Shown piece after piece: positions 42,269 through 50,913 of a stretch of 64,000 nt of DNA. The notes under the pieces are model-generated. The model was not told where the DNA came from. It saw nothing but the letters and a program-made list of their open reading frames with translations, and ran no database searches. The stretch comes from Halomonas sp. GFAJ-1 (GTDB taxonomy: Bacteria > Pseudomonadota > Gammaproteobacteria > Pseudomonadales > Halomonadaceae). The stretch spans positions 3,410,001-3,474,000 of the forward strand of contig CP016490.1 in assembly GCA_002966495.1 (NCBI GenBank). The letters run 5' to 3'. Every line of letters starts with the position of its first letter. The first letter of the stretch is position 1. The position numbers were made by a program, and so were the translations under genes.

Positions 42269-42335
42269 ACGACCTCCTTAACCGTGGCCTTAAGCGCTAG
42301 CCCTATTACCCGGCACTAGCCTTAAGAACCATCCG

Positions 42336-44258
42336 CTACTGGGATTTGCGTACACGTAAGTACCACTCCGACAGTAGCCTAACCTGTTTTTCGGTGTAGC
42401 CACGGTCTACCATGCGCGCCACAAAATCCTCGTGTTTTTTCTGGTCAGACTTCGAGGCCTTGGCATTAAACGAGATCACCGGTAGCAGCTCTTCAGTATT
42501 GGCGAACATTTTGTGTTCGATAACACCTTTGAGTTTTTCATAGGACTGCCAACTGGGGTTCATGCCGTTATTTTGCGCCCTAGCACGCAACACAAAGTTA
42601 ACTACCTCATGGCGGAAGTCTTTCGGATTGGAAATCCCTGCCGGTTTCTCAATTTTCTCAAGCTCCTCGTTCAGCGATTGGCGGTTAAGCAGCTCGCCGG
42701 TTTCGGGGTCGCGGTACTCTTGATCCTGAATCCAAAAATCAGCATAGGTTACATAACGGTCGAAAATATTCTGGCCATACTCGCTGTAAGACTCCAGGTA
42801 GGCGGTTTGGATCTCTTTGCCAATGAAGTCCACATAGCGGGGCGCCAAAAACTCTTTAATAAAACCGATATAGCGCTCAAACACTTCAGAGGGTAGCTGC
42901 TCGCGCTCTAGCGCCTGCTCCAGCACATAGAGTAAGTGCACGGGGTTGGCCGCGACTTCTGTGCTATCGAAATTGAATACTTTGGAGAGAATCTTGAATG
43001 CAAAACGGGTCGATAACCCTTGCATCCCCTCATCAACACCGGCCGCGTCACGATACTCTTGAATCGACTTAGCCCGAGGGTCAGTGTCTTTCAGGTTCTC
43101 GCCATCATAAACGCGCATCTTCGAATAAATGCTGGAATTTTCTGGCAACTTTAGCCGCGAAAGCACCGAAAACTGAGCCAGCATACGCAGCGTATCCGGC
43201 GCGCAGGGCGCTGCGTTGAGGGAAGAGTCCTCCAGTAGCTTTTGGTAAATCTTGATCTCTTCAGAGACCCGTAGGCAGTAAGGCACCTTGACGATATAAA
43301 CCCGGTCTAGAAACGCCTCGTTGTTGCGGTTATTACGAAACGCCTGCCATTCCGACTCATTGGAGTGGGCTAAAATCACGCCGTCAAAAGGAATAGCCCC
43401 CATGCCTTCGGTGGGGTTGTAATTCCCCTCTTGGGTCGCGGTAAGTAGCGGGTGCAGCACCTTTATCGGCGCTTTAAACATCTCCACAAACTCCATCAGC
43501 CCCTGGTTAGCGCGGCACAGCCCGCCTGAGAAGCTGTAAGCATCGGGGTCATCTTGTGAGTAAAGCTCTAGCTGACGGATATCCACCTTACCTACTAAGG
43601 AGGAGATATCCTGATTGTTTTCATCGCCCGGCTCAGTTTTAGAAATGGCGATCTGATTCAGCCGTGAGGGGTAAAGCCGCACTACCCGAAACTGGGAGAT
43701 ATCACCACCGGCTTCTTTAAGTCGTTTAGCAGCCCAGGGCGACATCACGCTGCGCAGGTAGCGGTGGGGAATGCCGTACTCCTGTTCCAGTAGTTCGCCG
43801 TCCTCCTCAGGAGAAAATAGCCCTAGCGGCGACTCATAAACGGGGGAGTCTTTAATGGCATAAAAGGGGATACGCTCCATCAGCAGTTTCAAGCGCTCAG
43901 CCAACGACGACTTACCGCCACCCACCGGCCCTAATAAATAGAGGATCTGCTTACGCTCTTCTAGCCCTTGGGCTGCATGGCGGAAGTAAGCCACAATTTG
44001 CTCAATGGCTTCTTCCATGCCGTGAAATTCGGCAAAGGCAGGGTAGCGGCGAATCACCTTATTCGAAAAAATGCGTGACAGACGCGGGTCTTTCGCCGTG
44101 TCGATCACTTCAGGTTCGCCTATTGCTTCAAGCATGCGCTCAGAGGCACTCGCATAGACCTTAGGGTCTCTGCGGCAAAGCGCTAGATACTCCTCCAGGC
44201 TAATGTCTTCTTGCTGTACGCGGGCGAATCGGTCTTGGACGTGATCAAAGATGCTCAT
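42336..44258 (-). CDS. prkA: Serine protein kinase PrkA (YeaG)
   Basis: A 640-residue PrkA. The N-terminal AAA+ part has Walker A GPVGGGKSSLAERL near residue 110 and the block FDGVILAHSNESEW. The C-terminal part carries kinase-like and PrkA-specific segments, ending RLLSEWYLRVRKSQ. PrkA/YeaG is a stress-induced serine kinase or AAA+ ATPase whose targets are poorly known. GGAG precedes the ATG. First gene of the operon; a 14-base palindrome lies 125 bases upstream. Confidence 0.95.
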   Translation of the reverse strand: MSIFDHVQDRFARVQQEDISLEEYLALCRRDPKVYASASERMLEAIGEPEVIDTAKDPRLSRIFSNKVIRRYPAFAEFHGMEEAIEQIVAYFRHAAQGLEERKQILYLLGPVGGGKSSLAERLKLLMERIPFYAIKDSPVYESPLGLFSPEEDGELLEQEYGIPHRYLRSVMSPWAAKRLKEAGGDISQFRVVRLYPSRLNQIAISKTEPGDENNQDISSLVGKVDIRQLELYSQDDPDAYSFSGGLCRANQGLMEFVEMFKAPIKVLHPLLTATQEGNYNPTEGMGAIPFDGVILAHSNESEWQAFRNNRNNEAFLDRVYIVKVPYCLRVSEEIKIYQKLLEDSSLNAAPCAPDTLRMLAQFSVLSRLKLPENSSIYSKMRVYDGENLKDTDPRAKSIQEYRDAAGVDEGMQGLSTRFAFKILSKVFNFDSTEVAANPVHLLYVLEQALEREQLPSEVFERYIGFIKEFLAPRYVDFIGKEIQTAYLESYSEYGQNIFDRYVTYADFWIQDQEYRDPETGELLNRQSLNEELEKIEKPAGISNPKDFRHEVVNFVLRARAQNNGMNPSWQSYEKLKGVIEHKMFANTEELLPVISFNAKASKSDQKKHEDFVARMVDRGYTEKQVRLLSEWYLRVRKSQ

Positions 44259-44382
44259 TGAACTCTCCTGTAGCCCATCCTCAGGCAGCTACCGCACAAA
44301 CACAGCGTTGTAACGGCGTACAAAACGAGGTGTCGCTTTATCAGCGTAGTCAGCATTAGCAAAAAGTAATTACTAATTCTTC

Positions 44383-44396
44383 AACGCTGCAGCGTT
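44383..44396. promoter_or_regulatory. 14-bp perfect palindrome upstream of prkA
   Basis: AACGCTGCAGCGTT is a perfect 14-base palindrome, 125 bases upstream of the prkA ATG. A second palindrome, AGTAATTACT, is at 44365-44374. They lie where a promoter or operator of the stress operon is expected. I saw no sigma-54 type GG-GC element. Confidence 0.45.
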
Positions 44397-44488
44397 ATGG
44401 TTATGAGCATGACAGAAGAGGTTTAGTTGCGTTGAAATCGCTCAGCGCATATTCGCTAAATCAAAATCAGCAGCCGTGAATAGAACGC

Positions 44489-44510
44489 AAAACGCCGCCA
44501 TAAGGCGGCG
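44489..44510 (-). terminator. Terminator of ltaE
   Basis: On the minus strand CGCCGCC-TTAT-GGCGGCG is followed by TTTT (44492-44489), 28 bases after the ltaE stop. Confidence 0.85.
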
Positions 44511-44537
44511 CATCGACAATAAAAGCTGCATGGCGCG

Positions 44538-45581
44538 TTACTCTAGTACTGCTTTTACATCGACTAATAGCTGATCTAACAATTCAACGGTGGTGTTCCA
44601 AGCGCAGACAAAACGCGCACCACCGGCGCCAATAAAGGTGTAGAAGGTCCAACCTTTAGCTTTCAACGCTTCGATGGCCTGGGGGGGCAGTTCAACAAAG
44701 ACGCTGTTCGCCTGGGTAGGAAACATCAGTGAAACACCGGGAAGTGCCTGCAACCCTTCCGATAAATAGCGTGCCATCGCGTTAGCGTGCTCAGCATTGG
44801 TCAACCATGCACCGCTTTCCAAAAGCCCCAACCAAGGCGCGGAAACATAGCGCATTTTTGATGCCAACTGCCCTGCCTGCTTACAACGGTAGGCAAAGTC
44901 TTCAGCCAAATCACGGTTGAAAAACAGAATAGCCTCACCAAACGCAAGGCCGTTCTTAGTGCCTGAAAAGCACAGAACATCGACACCCACCTGCCACGTG
45001 AGCTCGGCGGGGCTCGCATTGAGACCGGCGCAGGCATTGGCGAACCGCGCGCCGTCCATGTGCAGACGTAGGTCATGTTTATCGGCCATCGCGCGAATGG
45101 CGAGCAGCTCTTCACGCGAATACACCGTGCCTACTTCAGTCGCCTGGGTAAGCGAAACCACTTTGGGCTTGGGGTAGTGAATATCGCTGCGCTTGGTTAC
45201 TAACGCCTCAATACCTTGCGGCGTTAACTTGCCATTCGCCCCTGGTGAGGTAAGCAGCTTAGCTCCATTGGAAAAGAACTCGGGCCCACCGCATTCGTCA
45301 GTTTCGATATGCGCCAGCTCATGGCAAATGACGCTGTGATAACTACGCCCCATCGCAGAGAGCGCCAATGAATTAGCGGCAGTGCCGTTAAAGACAAAAA
45401 ACACATCGCAATCGTAGTCGAACATTTCACGAAAACGATCAGCAGCACGGGCGGTCCAACGGTCGTTACCGTAGGCTAAGTCATCGGCTTGATTAGCTTC
45501 TAGCAGATATTGCATGGCCTCCGGACAAATTCCGGACGTATTATCACTGGCTAAAAATCGTGGGGTGCACTCCGAGGGCAT
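44538..45581 (-). CDS. ltaE: Low-specificity L-threonine aldolase
   Basis: A 347-residue PLP enzyme that splits threonine and allo-threonine into glycine and acetaldehyde. Motifs: FLASDNTSGICPEA at the start, VFNGTAANSLAL, HMDGARFANA with the PLP Asp, and CFSGTKNG with the Schiff-base Lys. Length normal. AAGGA precedes the ATG at 45581. Monocistronic, with a terminator downstream and palindromes TTAACC-GT-GGTTAA and TGGTTAACCA upstream. Confidence 0.94.
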   Translation of the reverse strand: MPSECTPRFLASDNTSGICPEAMQYLLEANQADDLAYGNDRWTARAADRFREMFDYDCDVFFVFNGTAANSLALSAMGRSYHSVICHELAHIETDECGGPEFFSNGAKLLTSPGANGKLTPQGIEALVTKRSDIHYPKPKVVSLTQATEVGTVYSREELLAIRAMADKHDLRLHMDGARFANACAGLNASPAELTWQVGVDVLCFSGTKNGLAFGEAILFFNRDLAEDFAYRCKQAGQLASKMRYVSAPWLGLLESGAWLTNAEHANAMARYLSEGLQALPGVSLMFPTQANSVFVELPPQAIEALKAKGWTFYTFIGAGGARFVCAWNTTVELLDQLLVDVKAVLE

Positions 45582-45646
45582 GGCAATAGTCCTTTTTATC
45601 TCGCGGTCGTACAGCGCGGGCTGGGTGCCACCCGCGCCTTGGAGAT

Positions 45647-45679
45647 TTAACCGTGGTTAACAGCTAAATTGGTTAACCA
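45647..45679. promoter_or_regulatory. Two GGTTAACC-type palindromes upstream of ltaE
   Basis: TTAACC-GT-GGTTAA (45647-45660) and TGGTTAACCA (45670-45679) share the same half-sites. They lie 66-98 bases upstream of the ltaE start and 47 bases after the fadH stop. A pair of operator sites for one regulator is likely; the regulator is unknown. Confidence 0.45.
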
Positions 45680-45725
45680 GTCTATCGCCATTTAAACGTT
45701 TACGTCACCCGCGCTAATAACTTGA

Positions 45726-47747
45726 CTAAAGCGCAGCGGCAAGACGCGTGCCTTGGTCAATAGCACGCTTGGCATCCAGTTCGGCCGCTTCATCTGCACC
45801 ACCAATCACGTGGACACGACCGCCAGCCTGGCTGAGGGGGGCAATTAAATCACGCACCGACTCCTGGCCTGCACAAACAACAATCGAATCTACCGCCAGC
45901 ACCTGCTCCTCGTCATCACGACGGATATGTAAGCCTGCATCGTCGATTTTAAGGTATTCGCAGCCGGTCAGGGTTTTCACACCACGCTGTTTTAGCGATG
46001 CGCGGTGCACCCAGCCCGTGGTTTTACCCAGATTCTTGCCGGGCTTAGAACTTTTACGCTGCAGCATAACAATTTCACGGGATGAGGCTGGTGGCATTGG
46101 CGATTTTAAACCACCCCGCTCGCCCATAGCGAGGTCGACACCCCACTCATCGCACCAGGCATCTAGATCCAGTGAGGGATGCCCTTGGTGGGCCAATAGC
46201 TCTGATACATCAAACCCAATGCCACCCGCGCCAATGACCGCTACGCGCTTGCCTACCCGCTCGGGTTGCTCAATCGCTTCAGCGTAGCTAAGCACGCTGG
46301 GGTGATCAGCCCCTGGGAGTGCCAGCTCTCTGGGCATCACGCCGGTGGCAACCACCACCTCATCAAACTCAGCGAGGTTGTCGGGAGTGGCCGCCGTGTT
46401 TAAACGCACTTCTACCCCATGCTTTTCCAACATAACGCGGAAGTAACGGAGGGTTTCATTGAACTCCTCTTTGCCGGGGATTTTGCGGGCATAGTTAAAC
46501 TGCCCGCCCAGCTCGCTGCGGCGCTCAAACAGGACCACGTGGTGCCCTCTACTTGCCGCTGCGACAGCAGAAGCCAGCCCCGCTGGACCACCGCCCACCA
46601 CTGCTACCTGCTTAGGCGTTTGCGCGGGGTCAAGGTTTAACTCGGTTTCGTGACAAGCACGGGGGTTTACCAAGCATGAAGTCAGCTTGCCCATAAAGGT
46701 GTGATCCAAGCAGGCCTGGTTACAGGCGATGCAGGTATTAATTTCTTCCGCCAAGCCTGCTTCGGCTTTGCTTACCCACTCTGGGTCAGCCAGAAAAGGA
46801 CGCGCCATGGAAACCATATCGGCGTGACCTTCAGCCAGCACGCGCTCGGCCACCTCCGGCATATTGATGCGATTGGTGGTAATCAGCGGGATAGAGAGCG
46901 CTGATTTAATACGCTTAGTGACTTCGGTAAAGGCGGCGCGGGGAACGCTGGTGACAATGGTTGGCACCCGCGCTTCATGCCAGCCAATACCGGTATTAAT
47001 CACGTTAGCGCCGGCAGCTTCAATGGCCTGCCCAAGCTGAACCACCTCTTCCCACGTGCTGCCCTCCTCCACTAGGTCAATCATCGAGAGGCGGAAAATC
47101 AGCAAGAAACGCTCGCCGACCGCTGCACGAATACGCGCAACAATTTCCACGGGGAAGCGGATACGCTGCTCGAAGCTACCGCCCCATTCATCATCGCGCT
47201 GATTAGTACGCTGGCAAATAAACTGATTGATCAGATAGCCTTCGGACCCCATGACCTCAACACCGTCATAACCCGCCTGCTGGGCAAGCGTTGCGCAGCG
47301 CACGTAGTCAGCGATTTGCTGCTCAACGTCATCGCTTGAAAGCGCCCGCGGGGTGAATGGGTTGATAGGCGCCTGTATAGCGGAGGGGGCCACTAGCTCA
47401 GGAGAGTAAGCATATCGGCCAGCGTGAAGGATCTGCATACAGAGATGCCCCCCCGCCTCATGCACAGCGTCCACCACCTGCCGATGCTCTTGTACCTGGG
47501 ACTCATCCATCAGCGCATTAGCGCCCTGAAAAACCGCGCCTTCGGCATTTGGAGCAATACCCCCGGTAACGATCAGACTAACGCCCGCGCGCGCGCGCTC
47601 GGCATAAAACGCGGCCAAGCGCTCAAAGCCGTTGGGCGCCTCTTCTAAATTGGTATGCATCGATCCCATCAGCACACGATTGGGAAGCGTTAAATGGCCG
47701 AGGGTCAGCGGGCGAAAAAGGTTGGGATAAGCGGGCGTATGGTTCAT
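45726..47747 (-). CDS. fadH: NADPH-dependent 2,4-dienoyl-CoA reductase
   Basis: A 673-residue iron-sulfur flavoenzyme. An N-terminal OYE-like TIM barrel holds FMN (FRPLTLGHLTLPNRVLMGSM). A Cys cluster for [4Fe-4S] follows (CIACNQACLDH and CLVNPRACHE). The C-terminal FAD and NADPH domains have VVGGGPAGLASAVAA and VIGAGGIGFDVSELL. It reduces 2,4-dienoyl-CoA so that unsaturated fatty acids can be beta-oxidised. The ATG at 47747 has GGAG seven bases upstream; a GTG one codon before is less likely. Operator-like repeats lie just upstream. Confidence 0.95.
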   Translation of the reverse strand: MNHTPAYPNLFRPLTLGHLTLPNRVLMGSMHTNLEEAPNGFERLAAFYAERARAGVSLIVTGGIAPNAEGAVFQGANALMDESQVQEHRQVVDAVHEAGGHLCMQILHAGRYAYSPELVAPSAIQAPINPFTPRALSSDDVEQQIADYVRCATLAQQAGYDGVEVMGSEGYLINQFICQRTNQRDDEWGGSFEQRIRFPVEIVARIRAAVGERFLLIFRLSMIDLVEEGSTWEEVVQLGQAIEAAGANVINTGIGWHEARVPTIVTSVPRAAFTEVTKRIKSALSIPLITTNRINMPEVAERVLAEGHADMVSMARPFLADPEWVSKAEAGLAEEINTCIACNQACLDHTFMGKLTSCLVNPRACHETELNLDPAQTPKQVAVVGGGPAGLASAVAAASRGHHVVLFERRSELGGQFNYARKIPGKEEFNETLRYFRVMLEKHGVEVRLNTAATPDNLAEFDEVVVATGVMPRELALPGADHPSVLSYAEAIEQPERVGKRVAVIGAGGIGFDVSELLAHQGHPSLDLDAWCDEWGVDLAMGERGGLKSPMPPASSREIVMLQRKSSKPGKNLGKTTGWVHRASLKQRGVKTLTGCEYLKIDDAGLHIRRDDEEQVLAVDSIVVCAGQESVRDLIAPLSQAGGRVHVIGGADEAAELDAKRAIDQGTRLAAAL

Positions 47748-47765
47748 CACGGTGCTCCTACAGTG

Positions 47766-47809
47766 TTAGAGCTTCACTATTGTTAGAACTTCTAAATTTT
47801 AGAACTTCT
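47766..47809. promoter_or_regulatory. Three 11-bp direct repeats in the fadH upstream region
   Basis: TTAGAGCTTCA (47766-47776), TTAGAACTTCT (47783-47793) and TTAGAACTTCT (47799-47809) repeat every 16-17 bases. The middle copy extends to the perfect palindrome TTAGAA-C-TTCTAA. The nearest copy is 18 bases upstream of the fadH ATG. They resemble a multi-site operator. No regulator gene is adjacent; the other neighbour is the EamA exporter gene on the plus strand. Confidence 0.6.
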
Positions 47810-47974
47810 TGCCGAAAACATTCAAACAAGCGTATGACATACTTGCCACGACGTACAGACCTTTACCCATCTTAATATCACGCTTTGAAATCACGACGGT
47901 ACTGGGCCGCCTTAGGCCTTGCTCATCACGGCAAAGCGCGTCACATTAACCGGCTAACAATTAGGGAACGTGCT

Positions 47975-48892
47975 ATGCCATTGATTTATTTTTTACCGCC
48001 ACTGGCCACGGTGTTGATCTGGTCAGGGAATATGACTATTAACCAATTAACCGTCGGTGCTATTGCCCCCAGCAGCATCGCTTTTTTACGCTGGTTGTTA
48101 GCTCTGGTGGTCATGACTCCGTTTGTGCTGCCTGCAGTACTACGCCACCGTGAGGAGATATATCGCAACTGGCCTAAACTGGCGCTACTAGGGCTATTAG
48201 GCATGGGGCTGTGGCAAGGCTTAGCTTATGTGGCGGCTGAAACGACCACTGCAACCAATATGGGCATACTAGCGGCCATGGTGCCTCTATTAACAGTGCT
48301 GTTAAGCGCGCTCATTTTACGCGAACCGCCCACCTTAGGCGGGGTCGTTGGCGGTGTGCTGGCTTTTGTGGGGGTAACCGTGCTGCTTGGCCGAGGTAAC
48401 CCGCTCTCCTTACTGCAGCTCCAGGTCGCCTACGGTGACGCGCTGATGGTCGTCGCCGCTACCTGTTACGCCTTGTATGGCGTGATGCTTAAGCGCTGGG
48501 CAATGAACTTACCGCCCTGGGTAATGCTCTATGCTCAGGTCTGCTTTGCGGTGCTGTTCTTGCTACCACCTTATTTAATGGGCCCAATGACACCGGTGGA
48601 TAGCCACAATATTTGGCTGATTCTCTACGCGGGCATTCCTGCCTCAATTATCACTACTTTTTTATGGATGCGCGCAGTGCGCCAAATCGGCGCTAACCAG
48701 TCGAGTATTTTTATCAACCTGATGCCGCTGTTTAGTGCGCTTATTGCGATGGCATTTTTAGGTGAGCGGGTGGCTGGATTCCACTTCATCGGCGGGCTGT
48801 TAATTTTGGCGGGTGTGATCATGGCGCAGACGCTAACGCGGCCGCTGGTGCGTTCGGTGGCAGCAGATAAAACGAGCAGCGCTCAGCAATGA
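47975..48892 (+). CDS. EamA/DMT family transporter
   Basis: A 305-residue drug/metabolite transporter with ten helices in two EamA repeats. The first begins PLATVLIWSGNMTINQLTVG; the second begins near residue 150 (GDALMVVAATCYALYGVMLKRW). Such proteins export amino acids, metabolites or drugs; the substrate cannot be told. The start at 47975 gives helix 1 at the N-terminus and has GGGA upstream; a 30-residue extension to 47885 is polar and unlike the family. Confidence 0.88.
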   Translation: MPLIYFLPPLATVLIWSGNMTINQLTVGAIAPSSIAFLRWLLALVVMTPFVLPAVLRHREEIYRNWPKLALLGLLGMGLWQGLAYVAAETTTATNMGILAAMVPLLTVLLSALILREPPTLGGVVGGVLAFVGVTVLLGRGNPLSLLQLQVAYGDALMVVAATCYALYGVMLKRWAMNLPPWVMLYAQVCFAVLFLLPPYLMGPMTPVDSHNIWLILYAGIPASIITTFLWMRAVRQIGANQSSIFINLMPLFSALIAMAFLGERVAGFHFIGGLLILAGVIMAQTLTRPLVRSVAADKTSSAQQ

Positions 48893-48933
48893 TACAATAG
48901 GCTAACTTCATTCGACGGCCGGGAACCTTATAC

Positions 48934-50502
48934 ATGTCCCTAGAAGACCTGCATCTTAATCTTCGCAATCTCAACAGCGATGACTACGAACAGCTCAAAA
49001 CGCTGATGGACGCGGTGTATCACGACATCGGCGGTGCGTGGCCAAAGCACACCATTGACAAGCTCATCAAGGAATTTCCCGATGGCCAAATTGCCATTGA
49101 GGATGATGGAATATTGGTGGGCGTAGCACTTACTGTACAGGTAGATTACGACGAGTTTTCTAATCCGCATAAATATGACGACCTCATCGGCCATCGTGAA
49201 ACGATCCTCAACAATGAGGATGGCGATGCCATGTACGGGCTGGATGTGCTGATCCACCCCGACTACCGTGGCTACCGTCTAGGACGGCGTTTATATGAAG
49301 CACGCAAAGAGCTGTGCCGGTCACACAACTTGCGCGCTATTTTAGCCGGGGGGCGGATACCTGAATATCATCAACACGCGGTAGAACTTACGCCAGCCCA
49401 ATATATTGAAAAAGTCTCTCGTAAAGAGATTTACGACCCCATTTTATCGTTTCAACTGGCAAATGATTTCCAGGTAAAGCGACTACTGCGTAAGTACCTG
49501 CCAGAAGATGAACAGTCACGTGGCTACGCCACTCTACTTGAGTGGAATAACATCCTGTTTGAACCCGCTGAAAGCGTGCTCGATACCCGCCCCACGCAAG
49601 TTCGCGTAGGTGCCGTGCAGTGGCAAATGCGTGAGTTCGCGTCTGCTGAAGCAGCACTACAGCAGATTGAATACTTTGTAGATGCGTTATCAGATTACCA
49701 AAGTGACTTTGCCGTTTTTCCCGAGCTATTCACAACGCCACTGATGGGCTTGCAAGATCGCGCCGCCCAAAAAGACCAGACGGCCGCTATACGCTTCCTT
49801 GCAAGCTTTACCGACCGATTCAAGAGCGAGCTGTCGAGAATGGCAGTCTCATACAACATCAACATTGTTGGTGGCTCTATGATTGAGGTGGGTGAAGATG
49901 ATCGACTCTATAATGTCGCTTATCTCTTCCACCGAGACGGCGAAGTAGAGAAGCAGTTTAAACTGCATATCACCCCACAAGAGCGCCGCGATTGGGTGAT
50001 TGAGGGTGGCGACGAACTGCAAGTATTCGACACCGACGCAGGACGCGTAGGCATTTTAATCTGTTATGACGTGGAGTTCCCGGAGCTTGGCCGCCTACTG
50101 GCTGACCAGGATATGGATATTCTTTTCGTACCATTTTGGGTCGACACCAAAAACGGCTACCTGCGTGTACGCCACTGTGCACAGGCACGTGCCATCGAAA
50201 ACGAGTGCTACGTGGTGATATGCGGCAGCGTCGGCAACTTACCCTCGATTGAAAACTTGGATATCCAGTACGCGCAATCAGCTGTGTTTACGCCGTCTGA
50301 CTTTGCCTTCCCCCATGATGCAGTACTGGCAGAAACGACGCCTAACACCGAAATGATCTTCTTCTCGGATCTCGATTTAACGCGCCTGACGGTGGTGCGT
50401 GCCGAAGGCTCGGTGACCAACCTAAAAGACCGCCGCAAAGATCTGTTTGACCTTCGCTGGCGCGACTGGTCCTGGAAGTCTGGGGCTAACCTGGAAGAGT
50501 AA
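48934..50502 (+). CDS. GNAT acetyltransferase fused to carbon-nitrogen hydrolase
   Basis: A 522-residue two-domain cytosolic protein. Residues 1 to about 215 are a GNAT domain, with the acetyl-CoA loop in YRGYRLGRRLYEARK (111-125). Residues about 220-520 are a nitrilase-superfamily amidase with the complete triad E264 (VFPELF), K343 (QFKLHITP) and C377 (ILICYDVEFPE). The fusion suggests one metabolite is acylated and deamidated, or that an amide is made and cut. This architecture is known in databases but lacks an assigned substrate. Strong terminator downstream; transcribed alone. Confidence 0.9.
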   Translation: MSLEDLHLNLRNLNSDDYEQLKTLMDAVYHDIGGAWPKHTIDKLIKEFPDGQIAIEDDGILVGVALTVQVDYDEFSNPHKYDDLIGHRETILNNEDGDAMYGLDVLIHPDYRGYRLGRRLYEARKELCRSHNLRAILAGGRIPEYHQHAVELTPAQYIEKVSRKEIYDPILSFQLANDFQVKRLLRKYLPEDEQSRGYATLLEWNNILFEPAESVLDTRPTQVRVGAVQWQMREFASAEAALQQIEYFVDALSDYQSDFAVFPELFTTPLMGLQDRAAQKDQTAAIRFLASFTDRFKSELSRMAVSYNINIVGGSMIEVGEDDRLYNVAYLFHRDGEVEKQFKLHITPQERRDWVIEGGDELQVFDTDAGRVGILICYDVEFPELGRLLADQDMDILFVPFWVDTKNGYLRVRHCAQARAIENECYVVICGSVGNLPSIENLDIQYAQSAVFTPSDFAFPHDAVLAETTPNTEMIFFSDLDLTRLTVVRAEGSVTNLKDRRKDLFDLRWRDWSWKSGANLEE

Positions 50503-50506
50503 ACCA

Positions 50507-50540
50507 ATAACGCCGCTCAATTCGAGCGGCGTTATTTTTT
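50507..50540 (+). terminator. Terminator after the GNAT-nitrilase gene
   Basis: ATAACGCCGCTC (50507-50518) pairs with GAGCGGCGTTAT (50524-50535), followed by TTTTTT. The left arm begins five bases after the stop. Confidence 0.93.
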
Positions 50541-50557
50541 AGCGCGCGTCACTTAGC

Positions 50558-50857
50558 TCAATCAGGCCAGACAAGATGAGCGGGCACCCGCCCTTTGCTA
50601 TCAAACACCACGCCTTCGTCACGTAGCTTTTGATGCTGGCGCGCAGCACCACCATGGTCAGCTAGCGTCAGCGACGCGGCGATTACCCGGTGCCAGGGCA
50701 ACTGATGCCCGTCTGGCAAGTGACGCATGGCCGAGCCCACCATGCGCGGGGTAGCGCCCTCTGTCATTGCTGCAACACGCCCATAGGTCGTCACCCGTCC
50801 AGCGGGAATCTGATCAACGATGGTATAGATTTGTTCAAGCAGCTCCGGGCGCGGCAT
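50558..50857 (-). CDS. Alkyltransferase-like protein (ATL, MGMT family)
   Basis: A 99-residue protein of the MGMT DNA-binding-domain family: IPAGRVTTYGRVAAMT, RMVGSAMR and LPWHRVIAA. The methyl-accepting Cys of MGMT (PCHRV) is Trp here (PWHRV), so it does not transfer alkyl groups. ATL proteins bind O6-alkylguanine, flip it and hand the site to nucleotide excision repair. The substitution is known for the family and is not a decay sign. Convergent with the GNAT-nitrilase gene. Confidence 0.92.
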   Translation of the reverse strand: MPRPELLEQIYTIVDQIPAGRVTTYGRVAAMTEGATPRMVGSAMRHLPDGHQLPWHRVIAASLTLADHGGAARQHQKLRDEGVVFDSKGRVPAHLVWPD

Positions 50858-50913
50858 TGCTTTCTCGACTGGTTTTTCTTAATGACTGCTTGTCTCAGCG
50901 GCTAGACGGTGTT

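Noticed and set aside
45614..45637. GC-rich inverted repeat GCGCGGG/CCCGCGC after fadH
   Set aside because: Ten-base loop and no T-run; about 90 bases after the fadH stop, so too weak to call a terminator.
50558..50857. Loss of the active Cys in an MGMT-like gene as a sign of decay
   Set aside because: Trp in place of Cys is the normal state of the alkyltransferase-like (ATL) family; all other motifs are intact.
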